Origin: Steinernema hermaphroditum
Lineage: Eukaryota; Nematoda; Chromadorea; Rhabditida; Steinernematidae
Direction: 5' to 3'
NCBI GenBank assembly: GCA_030435675.1
Contig: CM059621.1
Coordinates: 15,376,001 to 15,440,000 of the forward strand
DNA: 64,000 nucleotides
Shown: positions 22,661-35,000 of the stretch, in pieces
How the letters are laid out: each line of letters opens with the position of its first letter
Position numbering within the stretch: the stretch's first letter is position 1
Made by a program: the position numbers and the translations under genes
Notes under the pieces: generated by a model
What the model saw: only the letters and a program-made list of their open reading frames with translations
Database searches by the model: none
Told to the model about the DNA's origin: nothing

Positions 22661-22666
22661 TTTATT
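22661..22666 (-). terminator. Polyadenylation signal of the M16 peptidase gene
   Basis: AATAAA on the minus strand 76 nt past the stop at 22742, the only canonical hexamer at suitable distance. Confidence 0.5.
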
Positions 22667-22741
22667 TAGTGTCATTGAGAATTCGAGTAAGGGGCTCTGC
22701 TATCGTTTCGATTGTGTCACTTGTGGGCACTCCTTCTCTGA

Positions 22742-25700
22742 TCAATCATATCTCGGGGAGGTAATTTTGAACTGCTTCAGATCTTTGATCTCGAAAAGAC
22801 CGTTCTTCTGTGCCTTACGTTCCTCGGATTCCGCAGAATCTATCGTGGAACGCACCCAGATCGACACTTTTTGGCGCTTATCGGAATCGGGCATAATTTT
22901 GCTTTTGTAGAACTGCAAGAGAGACTTCTTTTTCAACTCGCGGAGTTCTGATTCTTGACGTTTGTCTAAAGGTAGGAAAATTTCCATTGCTTAGAGCGCT
23001 TTCATACTTACCATCGTCGAATAGGTACCGTTTGGTTTCGATTTCGTTCCAATGATATTTTCTTCTTTGCGGCAGAGCGTTTTTGGATTTTCTAAAGTCC
23101 TCGTCACTAGTTTGCAGAAGCGTTCCCTAGAAGACAGTCAAGGTGATTCAACGACTCTGTGTTACCTCGAAGTTCTCCAAGAATGCCTCGATGCGCTCCT
23201 CCACGAACTCCGGATCGTAAGCGCCCTGTACAATAATGCAAAGACCGTGACCTTTGCTGTGCTCGAACTTCCGACGCTCTGTAGCAACGAAATACCCGAG
23301 ATGCTCCTTTGTTCGCAAGGTGTGAAAAGCCTGTTCTCTCATCATAAGGACGAGCAACTCCAGAAGAACGCAGCTGATGGCCCCTTGTCCCACTTGAAGG
23401 AAGAAGACCACACAGTTGTTGGAGTGGATCGCCTGTTTGTGTACGTAGAAGTAGGAGACGCCGGCGGGGATCTTCAGTCCTCGAAGAGGCTTCAGTTCCT
23501 CTGGCGACAGTGGCCTCACTCGAGCGTCGTTCTGTGGCACAATGTCACTGCACAGCCGCACGACGTCCTGCAACACAGATTTGAAGCGCTTCTCACGAGT
23601 CCACAGATCAGGGAAACTCTCAGTAATCAAAATCAAAAACTTCGCTAAAAAATAAGGATCTTGTCTATCTATCAATAAATTCGCTAAAACTCCCTGTTGA
23701 CCGAATCTATCGTTGAGTTGTCCACTTACATCCTCGGTGAGGCGACCACGAGCGAGCAACTCGAAGTGAAGAGCGCTCCACATGGTCGGAATGAAGTCCA
23801 CGAACGTTTCGAAAGTCACAAGATCCAAAGCCTGGAGAAGCTTCCAGTTTGGCCAGCTGCCTTCGGTAAGAACATAGTCCAGAAGACGTTTCCCCTGGTC
23901 GTAGGGCTGCTCGACATCGAAGTTGCCCATTTCCTGCCTGAGGGCGTCGAACACAACATCGAACACTTTTCTCTGGGGTACGAAGGAGACGAGTCTTCGG
24001 ATGTAGTCGCCGACGACCTGACACGTTCTGTCATCGGTCGCGCTGAAGTCGAATTTGAGTCCGCGCCAGCAGGTTGTCACCTTCGCCTCGAGCCCGGCTC
24101 GCTCGGCGTCGTAGAACTCTTCCCTTGTTTCGTACTGGAGCAAAAGGACCGTTTCCTACAGTACCCCGCCCGCGGCTCACCTTGAAGCATTGGACGAAGA
24201 GCTGAGCCATCGCCTGGCTCTGCGGATCGACGGCCACATTGGGAAGAGTGAGGAAAGCTTCGATTTTGGCGAAAGGCCAATGCGAGCGATGTTCTTCGAA
24301 GTACCAGATACGCCTAAACTCGTCGCGCTCGATCACGCGCAGTGTGTTCCCTCTGTAGGTACGCCATAGAAGGACCGAATCAGTCAGTTAAACTCACTTC
24401 TTCCCGCCCTCGCCTTCCTTGGTCTCTGGCGTCTTGTTGGGCATCTCCGCGAGTAACGGCTTCTTCTCAGGCATCCAAAAGAATTCACTTTCCGTATCCA
24501 AGGCCCTTTCGAACCTCTCCAGCAACGCACTCTCCAGTTTCGTCTTTCTGTACTCGATACCGTAGTACTGCTCCCTTTGCAAGCCCTCCAAAGTCGAATT
24601 GTCCTTTGTCGTTACAAAGTAGATCATGTTGCGCGGGGTCAACTGCCTCATGAAATTCTCGATCGATGCCGCGTTGAATTTCAATCCCAAGGCCACGTCC
24701 TCCAGCGGACAATACCGCAGCTCTTGCGAATAAAACACAGCGGTTTCCCATGCGGACACGTTGTTCTTGGATGTGGACACTGACTTTATGGTACGTACTC
24801 TACGTGGCTCGTTTCTCCTCAGCAGTCCGATGTAGAGGAACAGTAGCTCGACTATGTCTTCCACGTGCTCAAGACCTTCTTTGCTGAGGTCGATCCAAAT
24901 ATCTAGCTCTGTCCAAATGGCACTTAAGCCACTCAATGACACGACGCCTAACTCGTTGGACCACCCGCGTTGTCTGAGTTCATGTGCGAGCGATCCTTTG
25001 CCTTGATACATCAACATACGATCTATAGTGTATTTTGTGACAAGCATTGGTAGTGGAACTCACAAAGGTATGTACTTGGTTTTAACTCGGTGTGCGATGA
25101 ACAGGTTTGCGTGGGAAATGTCATCGTGAGACGTCTCTGGTTGTTGACAGGTACCACATCCATTCGGAATCCCGTCTCTTCAGGACCGTAGTAGTGCTCT
25201 GTGTAGAGCTTAGGTTTGAGATTACGGTTGGGGATCTTGTGCAGGGGGAGCACGAGAACTCGTTTTTCAAGTCTGTTTAGCGGTTGTGGTCCGACGACGC
25301 AGAGGGACATGCTGAAATGATGTCGCCAGACTCTGGAGTATGATGTAGAGAAACAGTAAGCATTTCGGAAACAGCGATGTTCCATCACAAACGTCAGGAC
25401 TCCTGACTCAGGAGGTCATGACTTCCAAGCAGGTCTGTGCAAAGTTTTGAGTTTCGTACAGCCATGCTTCCAACACTCTTTTAAGAAGATTTGAAAGAGA
25501 CGTTTCTGGTTTCGATGTTTAGCGACTATCTTCTTCATTTTCTGTTCACTGGATGCAAGCGGAAAGTAAATCATAGATAAAACCATCCATAAATTATAAT
25601 GTTATGTCAGGCAGATTTTATATGCCTTCGTCGTCCGAGTTCTATCGCACTTCAGGCTGACTTGGAGTGGCTCCCTTGTTAGATTAAGATCGTTAGAATC

Positions 25701-26553
25701 ACTTACACATTGGACGAATAATGATTTTCGTAGAATTTGACCACTTCGTCGCGAATATTTATTCCCCTCGACTTCGGAATATCCATAAGTGTTTGCCGGT
25801 TTCCCGTACCGAATTTGGAAACATCGTGTCCGGGACGTGATAATGCATTGTAGAGTCTGGCCATTCTGATATCATCTCTCTTCTGACCGTTTCTAAACTC
25901 CGAATCCACAGCCTCTACTTCGCCTTCGATCGAACTTTCAGTGAAGAGAGGGGAGATGAAGAGGTGGACGAAGCGATCAAGGGCCTCCTAAACATAGGAC
26001 TTAGCCGGCCCCTATGAGCGATATACATATCACCATCACAATTCTTACATACCTGGAACGATATTCTAGGTATTTCAAAAAAATAGTACGTCCATTCGTT
26101 TTGTGTAAATGCACCTCGATATCCACCACAGCGTTGGACAAAGCTGCTTTGATCGTTCTCTGCCGGGTACTTCGCTGACCCCTGATACAACATATGCTCA
26201 CACAAGTGAGCCATTCCAGGGATGTTTTCAGGATCCGCACAAGAACCCACGTGTACATCCATCGAAGCAGCGCATGAAGACTTCGATGGATCGGAAATGA
26301 GGAGAACTTTCAGTCCGTTGGGGAGTTCGAGGCCACGATACTGTCGATTGTCAGTGCTGATCTTCTCGATGTCAGGATATCTCTTTACCACACGAGTTGT
26401 CAGATCTATGTGTCTGAAATCATAACAGACGCACTTGAAAGTACATTATAGAACGTACTTCTTTTTTAAGGACGGGAAAGGATTGAAGGGCTTCCCATCT
26501 ACTGTTTCCCATCTGCGATTAGGGACGATTTTCTTCGCGTCAGATATAACCAT
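22742..26553 (-). CDS. Insulin-degrading enzyme (M16A zinc metallopeptidase)
   Basis: Ten exons on the minus strand: 26553-26459, 26413-26053, 25987-25707, 25311-25064, 25022-24398, 24352-24181, 24134-23730, about 23618-23166, 23126-23012 and 22965-22742. All phases agree and give 992 residues, near the family norm of about 1,000. The inverted zinc motif HLCEH is at residues 101-105 and the third ligand Glu at 182 in AVDSE, 77 residues after the second His as in human IDE. Later landmarks are SKFGTGN, GSLAHELRQRGW, RTKEHLGYF and a C-terminal DKRQKVSIWVRS. The enzyme cleaves short amyloidogenic peptides such as insulin inside a closed chamber. The start of exon 8 uses a GAG acceptor and is the least certain junction. 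Nardilysin is less likely because no acidic insertion precedes the zinc motif. Confidence 0.92.
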
Positions 26554-26965
26554 AGCAATTTTTATGGCCTCCACCGAACTCGACGTACATACAGCAGCGT
26601 CACTAAACACTCATGCGCCACATTGCATGAGTGTGAGAAGTAATATTCGCGCCTTGAACTGTGATGATTTTTCACATGAAACGCACCTTCGATGGATGTT
26701 CAAACTGACAAAATCGAAGGTCGTAACCCTGTTTATCGATCGACGTACGAGCTATGTTGCATACATTGCTCAACAAACGCACCTAACCTCCCTTACCTCC
26801 ACTGCCCTCAGGTAAATCGTGGTGGCACCGCACACATCAATGGGCTTCAATTGGTTCTTCAACATTCACCAGCGCTTTAACAAGAAAGTGAGAGAGAATA
26901 GAAGGACGGAGCGTGGTTGTCACGACAAAGATTACAAATGATATTCGATTCGAAACCTTCGAATA

Positions 26966-26999
26966 GGTCAGCGCCCACAGTGCAAACGAAATTTTGCAA
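26966..26999. repeat. Second copy of the GTCAGCGCCCACAGTG repeat
   Basis: Nearly identical to 6971-7004 (GTCAGCGCCCACAGTG, AACGAAATTTTGCAA). An isolated fragment. Confidence 0.6.
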
Positions 27000-27458
27000 G
27001 TGTCTGCACTGGGTTACAGAGGAATCGCGCCTTCAATAAATCGGACGTACAAGTTCTCCAATCTATTTAGTCCTTCGTGGTGTCACGCAGTTTTTTATTC
27101 GATAACTTGCACGGACAACTTGCCAGTGGGGGACTGAAAACAATATAACAGCTGCACGACTTTAAAACTCCATTTTAACTCCCCCCCCCCCCAAGTACCC
27201 ATGGGCAGCTAATATTTTGCTATAATTTTGATTATTAATACATTACATGAGTACTACTAGTGTACAAAATTGCAGTCAATTCCTTTGGTGGCACCTTTAA
27301 ATGTTCCTTGTCAGGGTGATGAGAACGTCTTCCGCTACCATTGTTGAAATCAGTTTCGGAGAAAGACTGTAAGTCACGCGAGAGCACACATTCGAAAAGT
27401 GACGTTGTGGGCAATGTTACATGAAATGTTACATGACATGGAAACCGCTATGATACAT

Positions 27459-27464
27459 TTTATT
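27459..27464 (-). terminator. Polyadenylation signal of the aminotransferase gene
   Basis: AATAAA on the minus strand about 40 nt downstream of the stop at 27504. Confidence 0.55.
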
Positions 27465-27503
27465 ATGTATATAAATACATAAAATACTGATATTATTGGT
27501 TAG

Positions 27504-28912
27504 TTAAGCAAACGTCTGCATGGTCTTCATGATGATGTCCGCAGCCTCGTTGATTTCTGCCTCGTTGATAGTCAGTGGAGGTGCGAATCGGATGATGTTG
27601 CCGTCAGTGCCGTGAGTGTTCTTCGTAAGAAGGCCATTCTTCATCAGTTTGGTGCACACTTCCTTGGCGCTGATATTCGGATTGATAACGACGCCACAGA
27701 GGAGACCTTTTCCGCGAACTTCGCTTACGACTTCCCCAGGGAGAGCGCGAAGGCGCGTTCTGAGGATCTTGCCCATGTTGGTGGCGTTCTCAGGAAGCTT
27801 TTCGTCGATGATGATCTGAAATCAGCATGGGTAAATACTCACAGTCTCATTTTATCACATCTCACCCGAAGAGCTTCAATAGCAAGTCGGCACGCCAGAG
27901 GATTTCCTCCGTACGTGGATCCGTGCTGTCCGGGTTTGATGTTCAGCATGATATCGTCATCACAAAGCACACCCGAAACTGGGTACATTCCTCCGGAAAG
28001 AGCCTTGCCGAGCACAACGATATCAGGACGAATATCGTAATGATGCGAGCATAGAAGCTTTCCAGTGCGCCCACAACCAGTCTGGACCTCATCGGCAATC
28101 ATGAGTACGTTGTGCTTAGTGCACAATTCGCGGACACCCTGCATGTATCCAGGCTTCGGAACGACAATACCGGCTTCCCCTTGAATCGGCTCAACCATAT
28201 ATGCGGCACAGTTGGGATCTGAGATGGCCCTTTCCACAGCGGCGAGATCATTGTAAGGAATGCTTTCAAATCCGGGAACGAATGGGCCGTAGCCACCGTA
28301 ACTGTCAGGATCGTTGGACGCAGAGACGGCAGCTATAGAGCGGCCCCAAAAGTTGTCCCTCGCAAAGACGACCTTCGCTTTGTACTTCGGAACCCCTTTC
28401 ACATCATACGCCCAGCGGCGCGCAAGCTTCACCGATGTTTCGGAGCCTTCGACGCCTGAGTTCATTGGGAGCACCTTGTCATAGCCGAACAGCTTCGTGA
28501 CGAACTCCGCATATTCGCCAAGCACGTTCGTGTAGAAGGCACGCGAAGTGAGCGTGAGCTTTCGTGCTTGTGAGTTCATCACTTCCACGAGGCGCGGATG
28601 ACAATGTCCGGGGCTGACTGCTGAATAACCGGACAAGAAATCGTAGTACCATTTTCCTTCGACATCGCGGAGTTTGACACCTGAGATAAAGCGATGTGAG
28701 TCATTCGCCATTCATAATGTCTTACCTTTTCCCTCCGCCAGCACGACTTTAATAGGATCGTAGTTGTGCGCACCGTACTTCTTCTCACGGGCGATGTATT
28801 CGTCAGTGGTTGCCGGTTTTCCTGCTTCAGAGTGCGACCTGCCAGCTGCGGACGAAGCCTGTCGCGTCGCAGCAATGCAAGTGTTCTGGAGGCGCACAGC
28901 TCTGGACAGCAT
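27504..28912 (-). CDS. oatr-1: Ornithine aminotransferase, mitochondrial
   Basis: Three exons on the minus strand, 28912-28726, 28680-27866 and 27815-27504, in agreeing phases give 437 residues, the normal OAT length. This class-III PLP aminotransferase converts ornithine and 2-oxoglutarate to glutamate semialdehyde and glutamate. The first about 35 residues are Arg/Ala/Ser-rich without acids early on ([11 protein letters not shown]), a mitochondrial targeting signal. The body shows the OAT opening [58 protein letters not shown] and the PLP-binding Lys 288 in VLGKALSGG, followed by [10 protein letters not shown]. The ATG is four bases after a TTTCAG acceptor, likely a trans-splice site. The symbol follows the C. 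elegans single-copy gene and is by family membership. Confidence 0.95.
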
Positions 28913-28999
28913 CTCCCTGAAACAAAATGCACAATGAACAACGCCTCGACCGATTACGCAGGACGTACACGAACGAATAGCTGACGCTTTGAAACCAAA

Positions 29000-29780
29000 C
29001 AAGAGCGACCGCGCAACCGATCGTCAGGGCAACAACCCTCAATACTGAAGTCATTTCCCGTCCACGCACAAAGTGTCTAGATCAGAGTGTCTAGTTTTGC
29101 AAACAAACCCAGACCGTACATGAGAACATTCGTCGGAAAGTGACGTTAGAGGTCGGCCGATTTTTGTTGTGGCTGAATATGGTTTCCCATAGCAAGTAAG
29201 CAGTTCAATCGCGTCAACCACTAGAAACCGGGGCACACGGACATGAATGAATACCGAAACAACACAGAATGGTACAACTCGGGATGGTCAGCTTTCGAAA
29301 TTGGCCGCATTTGGTTAACCAAATTTCGAATGGGATGAACGATAGAGAAAGCTAAAAATCGAAGATTGCAGATTATACCAACCTAAAAAACGCAAACTCA
29401 ACCACAAACGGCGACGTTCACCATAAAATGTTTGCAGTTGAGAACCAATGGAAAGCAAAACGGAACACCCTCGATAGAACACAAAGCGATAACGTACACA
29501 ACCAATCAACCGATCGACGAAACAACGAAAGTTAAGAATGGACGCCTACAAAAATGGACGCGGATCTGCAGAAGTAGACATTTGGGAACGTTTCACCGGA
29601 TTCAAGGCGAAAAGTCAGTCCCCTCCGACGCCCTGTGTGGTCCCCTTCTCTGAATCATTTCTTTCGTGTTTTCGCCAATATTCTTGCTCAAAATTTACTC
29701 TTTTCGTGTTAGACAAGTTCCAACGAACGATTTCCCCAGAACGACGCAAATTTCTGAAGTAACACCAAAGAAAGATATCG
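29000..29780. other. Intergenic, nothing recognised
   Basis: Upstream flank of the aminotransferase gene and leading edge of the PKS region. Short frames only; a TTTCGAA pair near 29295-29330 (GCTTTCGAAATTGGC, CAAATTTCGAATGGG) is the only visible symmetry. Confidence 0.4.
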
Positions 29781-29786
29781 CATCCG

Positions 29787-29990
29787 TGTGAAATCCATCA
29801 GATCCAAACATCTATCGCTATGGCCCTCTCTGACCCATCTCAATATATTCTTCTCGAACTGATCGTTGCAGTACTTTCCCACGGCATCGTCGTTCTTATC
29901 GCCGTCTTTGCGGTGCAGAGCGACAACAACGCCGAGAGACCGTTTCGCTTTCACAGAGCGTCTACCGCAAAGCAGATGAGACGCAGAGGT
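29787..29990 (+). pseudogene. Relic of a PKS ketosynthase exon
   Basis: The frame reading MALSDPSQYILLELIVAVLS then VFAVQSDNN..RPFRFH matches PKS exon 2 (MDPSQRVLLELTVEALDS, VFVAQSDSSEY, PSRFH) in order and orientation, and the DNA shares TTCTTCTCGAACT and GCAGAGCGACA. It has lost an internal stretch, several conserved residues and any clear donor, and no partner exons are visible beside it. It is best read as a decayed partial duplication about 6 kb upstream of the live exon. Confidence 0.7.
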
Positions 29991-30699
29991 CTCTCTGTTC
30001 GCCTGCGCTCTTTCGCGCCGCTGTGGCGAGACAGTCGCGCGCGATAGGGGTGAGACGCGATCGACGCTTTAGACGTCTACGGTTAGGTTAATTTCAGACC
30101 TGATGTTGACTGTGATGATACTGGGCGATGATAACTGTGAGTTACAACGCACAACCCGGGGGTCTCAACCGCCTCGTCGGGGTTCCAGTCTGATTCAACA
30201 GTAGACCATTCATTTTGGACGGGCCATTGGTTCCATTATAAGATGTTGCGGTGCCTGTAGCGCTTGTTTAATTGTTAAGTTGTTCCAAGCAAAGCTTCAT
30301 CTTTACGTGTCAAACCTGAGTCGTTTTCTTAATTCACCTCTACTTGGCGACACTAGGATTTTGACTCGAATGCCAATTCATATCATGCAAATTACTCGTT
30401 GTATGGTTAAAGATCAATCAGCCATTATCAATCAACATTATCAATTTATGTATCCAATTTATAAACCGAATATTTCTATGAAGGAGAATCGAATGGAAAA
30501 CAGTGTGATTTTGACTTGATTTGATGAACAAAACTTCGATTAGCGGAAAAGACTCAGTTATACTTCCTAAAACAGCGCTAGCATTTTGCGGAAACATGCG
30601 ATTTGCTGTTCTCGTTGGATGTTATCATTAGATCATATATCAAAGCAAGCTGACTCCTGCAACGGCTCCTATTGTGAAGGACAGGATGGTGTTTATCAC

Positions 30700-32041
30700 T
30701 GAAATAATCCGATGGCAGCACGTGTTTGGTGATATGTGTTTGTGTTAAAGGTCGCTTCGCGGACAAAGTCCAGTCCGAAACCGTGTAAAGACTTAAAAAT
30801 ATTCAAAAAGGGAGTTTTGGGGATTTTCACGTGAACAACGTCAGGAGTCTTCCAGCTCTAATGAACAAAGAAACTCCTGGAAGCTGGCTACTTCAAGCCC
30901 GATGGCCGAGATGACTGACCATGCGAGTACAAACGAGGCGCTGTTTACAGTATGTATTATTTCCGTCTACCTCGTGGACTACCCCACAAAGTGATTCGTA
31001 TAGCTCTACGCGAATGATGTCAAAAATAAAGTCATTTCGGATGTGTTTTGATCCGTTTGCAGCAATCGATCAGCGCTGAATCGAAGAGAGACGAAGGCTG
31101 TAAACGTGGGGTAATTCCATTACCCACGGAGTGCCCTTTGTCACCCAAAAGGTGAGTACACCCTACAGAGATAAGTACCCATGTGTCGATTGCATCAATC
31201 TGCTGCAACGACCCCCTACCGTAATCCTGTCGCGTCCGTCCACATGAACGCCACGTTCGTTTGCATCACCCCCGCCGGGTAACAAACAAACACGTGTGGC
31301 CGCGAGTGCGTTCAGGCCGGACGGACTTCGATCGGCGATGGAGGTAGCGGGTACTCTTGTCGCCGATAGAACCACTCTAGGAAGAGAAAACACGGGTGCA
31401 GGTGCAGACCTATCCTCAGCCTATGTTTTCGATTGATACTTTTTACTCTGAATAAATCGCAAAACCGAAAAGAACAGTTTTAAGAGAAAGAAAACCATTC
31501 GTGACACTCTGGAAAAGTCAAAAATTTTACCGTTCTGGGAGATGAGGAATGATGCAAAAATCGGGAATAAATCATGACAAAATCTTGCATTATACAAACT
31601 GTAAAAACTAAAGGGATCGCCGTCTTAGATTTTGATACTATGCCTGCGCCGCATCCAGGAGAATGATACTGTGATAGTGTTCCTTTTCCTTTATGGCTGT
31701 TGATTCGAGAACATAAACAGTAAACGGCAATCACCCCGCCTCCCAGAAGGACTGGAACGACAACGATCTCTAACCCGGTTCTGAAAGCAACCAAGGTTAA
31801 CAGTGTGAACGATCAAAAATTTATTTTGTAAACATTTGCCCATCCCTCTGATCGAAAACAGGCAGCGCATCCATAAGATCATTGCCTAGCGCCATAATTA
31901 GGTACTATTCGCGGCGACCTCTCCTCGGTTTCTCATATTTCGCGCTGTTGATCGCGCCCAGTTCAGCGCTGTCCGCGTCATCGGAAGCCACCACTCTCTT
32001 CTCCCCATGTTTCCCAACAATTCAGCATTACACAATTTCAG
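30700..32041 (+). promoter_or_regulatory. Probable 5' flank of the polyketide synthase gene
   Basis: Between the relic exon and the PKS start. It contains CACGTG at about 30720, 30829 and 31289, a TACCGTAATCC word near 31215 and a fragment of the CAAAGTCC repeat at 30762. No TATA box is convincing. The region ends in CACAATTTCAG at 32031-32041, a splice acceptor 14 nt before the chosen ATG that could receive a trans-spliced leader or an upstream coding exon. Confidence 0.35.
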
Positions 32042-32055
32042 TATCTCTCGAACAT

Positions 32056-35000
32056 ATGGATTTACGCAAATCCGTCTCCATCATCGGGAGGGCCTGTCGC
32101 CTTCCTGGCTGCGACTCTTTCGATGAGTTCCGCGATGCCGTTCTCGTTGGAAGAGATCTGACCGAAGAGATTCCACCAAATCGTTGGCTCCTTGACGGAG
32201 TGAAGCTGATGTATCCTTCGTTCAGGGCAGGATTTATTGAAACCGTCGATCTCTTCGATAACAAGTACTTTAATGTAAGCTCTCTTTTGTTCAGCAGAGG
32301 CAGATGCTCTGCCCCATAGACCTTTTCGAATTCTGTAGGATGGATTACATGGCAAAAATAAGCACTATATTATGAAAAGTAAAATTGTGGAAAAATGTCC
32401 ATCAAAATTAGACCCGATCCGAACGCAAACAAGCCGCCCAATACCGAAATATTGACGTCCTCTTCAGGCATAACTGTCTCCTCGTACCGGCAATTAGATA
32501 ACCGATATTCAAGGACGCGGGTCTTTCGAATCCGACTAGAGCCCGAATCTTATGGGCTCCCGACCCAAAACCCCGATGTTCCCTCAAATCTGTTCTAATA
32601 TCTTGTAGTTTACATCATCCACATAATGTCCAATCTGACCTTTGCAAAGTTCACTCTCCAGTGGCTTCCATGACTGATAAAACGATGTCCTCAATAAAAA
32701 CGTTTCACTTGGACATTTCTGTTGGCGGAGGCAGATTCGAAACTTTATTGCTCTCGTGACACTAAAAAATTAAATTAAACGCTTGAAACATGGCAGAAAT
32801 GTCGTGAAATTCCAAGCTCGACAACTCGTCATTAATCCAGCAATTTCACAAATTAAAACCCACAAAAATCGTTTTTTTTTTCGTTTGTTTTTTACCGAGT
32901 TTACGATTACACCTATGTACATCACGCTACTAGGGAGATTGTCTGTAGCAGAGATTGAATACCACACGCCTCGCGTGAAGCGATATAACATGACCAAACA
33001 TTCAGTTTTATTTGGATTGAGTGGTCCAATTACTCTGACCAACTCATACCTATAGGCAAGGTAAAAAGCGATTGTGGCGATTAAGGCGATTGTCTGCAGC
33101 AGAGATTGAATACCATATACGTCCCATGAAGAGATATACCATCGCCAAAAATTCAGTTTTATTCGAATTGACTGATCCAAGTCCAAAATAGTTTTTCTGA
33201 TTGCTTCCAATCCGATACAATCCGATCCGAAATCCGCCAGCTCTGGTTTATACTCTGTTTTTTTTTCGATCACAAAATCGGCCTTCAATCATCTCGTTGT
33301 GGGACTCAGAAATCTGATCCAACGCGTTGAAAACGACGAGCGAACATGCGAACTTCGTGCGCTTGTTTCATCGTTTTTAATGCGTTTGCGTCAAATTTCT
33401 GAGTCCCACAACGAGATGATTGAAGGCTGATTTTGTGATCGAAAAAAAAAAACAGAGTATACACGTAATCAGAGGTGTCTCCTCGTACCGACTATAGAGA
33501 ACCGATATTCAAGGATTCGGCTCTTTCGAATCCTTGACTAGAGCTGAGAACTTACGGGCTCCCGACGCGAAAACCCGATGTTCCATCAAATCTGTTTCAA
33601 TAACGAGTTAAAAGCTTACAGCCTTACCCAAATACCTAAGAATCAGTTTATATGCATAAAAACGCGCATGTCTATGCTCACATCACATCTGACGTTCGCC
33701 TGACCGTTCATTCTCCGATCTTTTCGATAGCCGATAAAACGATGTCCTCAATAAGAACCAGTTTACGTGTACTTTTCTGTTGGGTCACCAAGTGGAGGCA
33801 GATTCGAAACTACGGCCTTTGTTGACGTTTTCAACACATACCGCTAGAAATTGAACGCTTGAAACGTAGCAGAAATGTCGTGTGAATCTAGTCACGACGA
33901 CTCGACAACTCATAAATTATTCGGCAAAGTTGCGGAATTGCTGGATTAAAAGTGCATTATAACTTAATAAAAAACACACGTACGGTTGGTTTGCCGCCAA
34001 AAATTCAGTTTTATATTGTTTTCTATTGTTTGCACGGAAGCTCAGCAGCTCAAGAATGCAATTTACGCTTACACATGCACAACTAAACAACTAAGGCGAT
34101 TGTCTGTAGCAGAGATTGAATACCATACACTTCGCGAAACGATGTTCATTGCCGAAAAATTTTATTTCGATTGATTGTTCAAAGCTCAAAAATGGGTTTC
34201 CTGATTGCTTTTCCATTTTTCTGATCATTATGCACGATGATCGGAGATTCTACTTAAAATTGCTATGATCAACTCACGCCTATAGGCAACGCTATACAGG
34301 TGAAGCGCAATCGCCAAAAATTCAGTTTTATTTGGATTGATTGATCTAGCTTAAAAAATGCAGCATTCCCATCAGTTTGCACGGGCGTCAAAGTTGTCAG
34401 GGGATGAACCACAGCTCAAAAGTCATTTCAAATCCGAGTTCAACTTAGACAAAGTTTTAGCGCCAAGCTCTGCAATTTACACTTGAACCTAACACAGGCG
34501 CAACTGAGGCGATTGTCAGGTGCAGAGAGTGAATACCACACACCTCGACAGGAAAGAAAATAAACATAAATATTGAAAGTTAAAGCATCCCCGGCTCGCA
34601 CGGTACAGCCGCTGTACACTGATGTTGAAATCAGATCGCGATGGCCAAAAATATGTCGAATTTTTCAAAGAACAACATACGCCTTGGCTATCTTGCCACC
34701 ACGGTTGTACAGGTTCACACACCCTTTCAACCCTGCTCGTCACTGATGCTCACTGGTTTGCACAGATTGGATAGAATCAATCCAACACCAAAAATTGTCT
34801 TCTTACACCCTGTCGCTGATTGTCAGTATGGAAAATGCAAATGATCTTGTCTTCCAAAAATAGAAATATTGGGTTGGTCCATTGAAAATGTCGGATGATT
34901 TAAGTGGCAGTTTCGTACTACATATCCATGCCTGTCCTTCGCGATGTTGATGATTTGACTGAACAACTGCAGCCCGCTTCCCGGGAGAAAGATGGATCCC

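Larger units (their letters stand above)
26560..27503. other. Intergenic between two minus-strand genes
   Basis: Holds a hairpin at 26607-26634 (ACACTCATGC/GCATGAGTGT, 8-nt loop), the repeat copy at 26966-26999, and a run of 12 C at 27181-27192 that may be length-variable. No gene is seen; it should include the promoter of the M16 gene. Confidence 0.5.
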
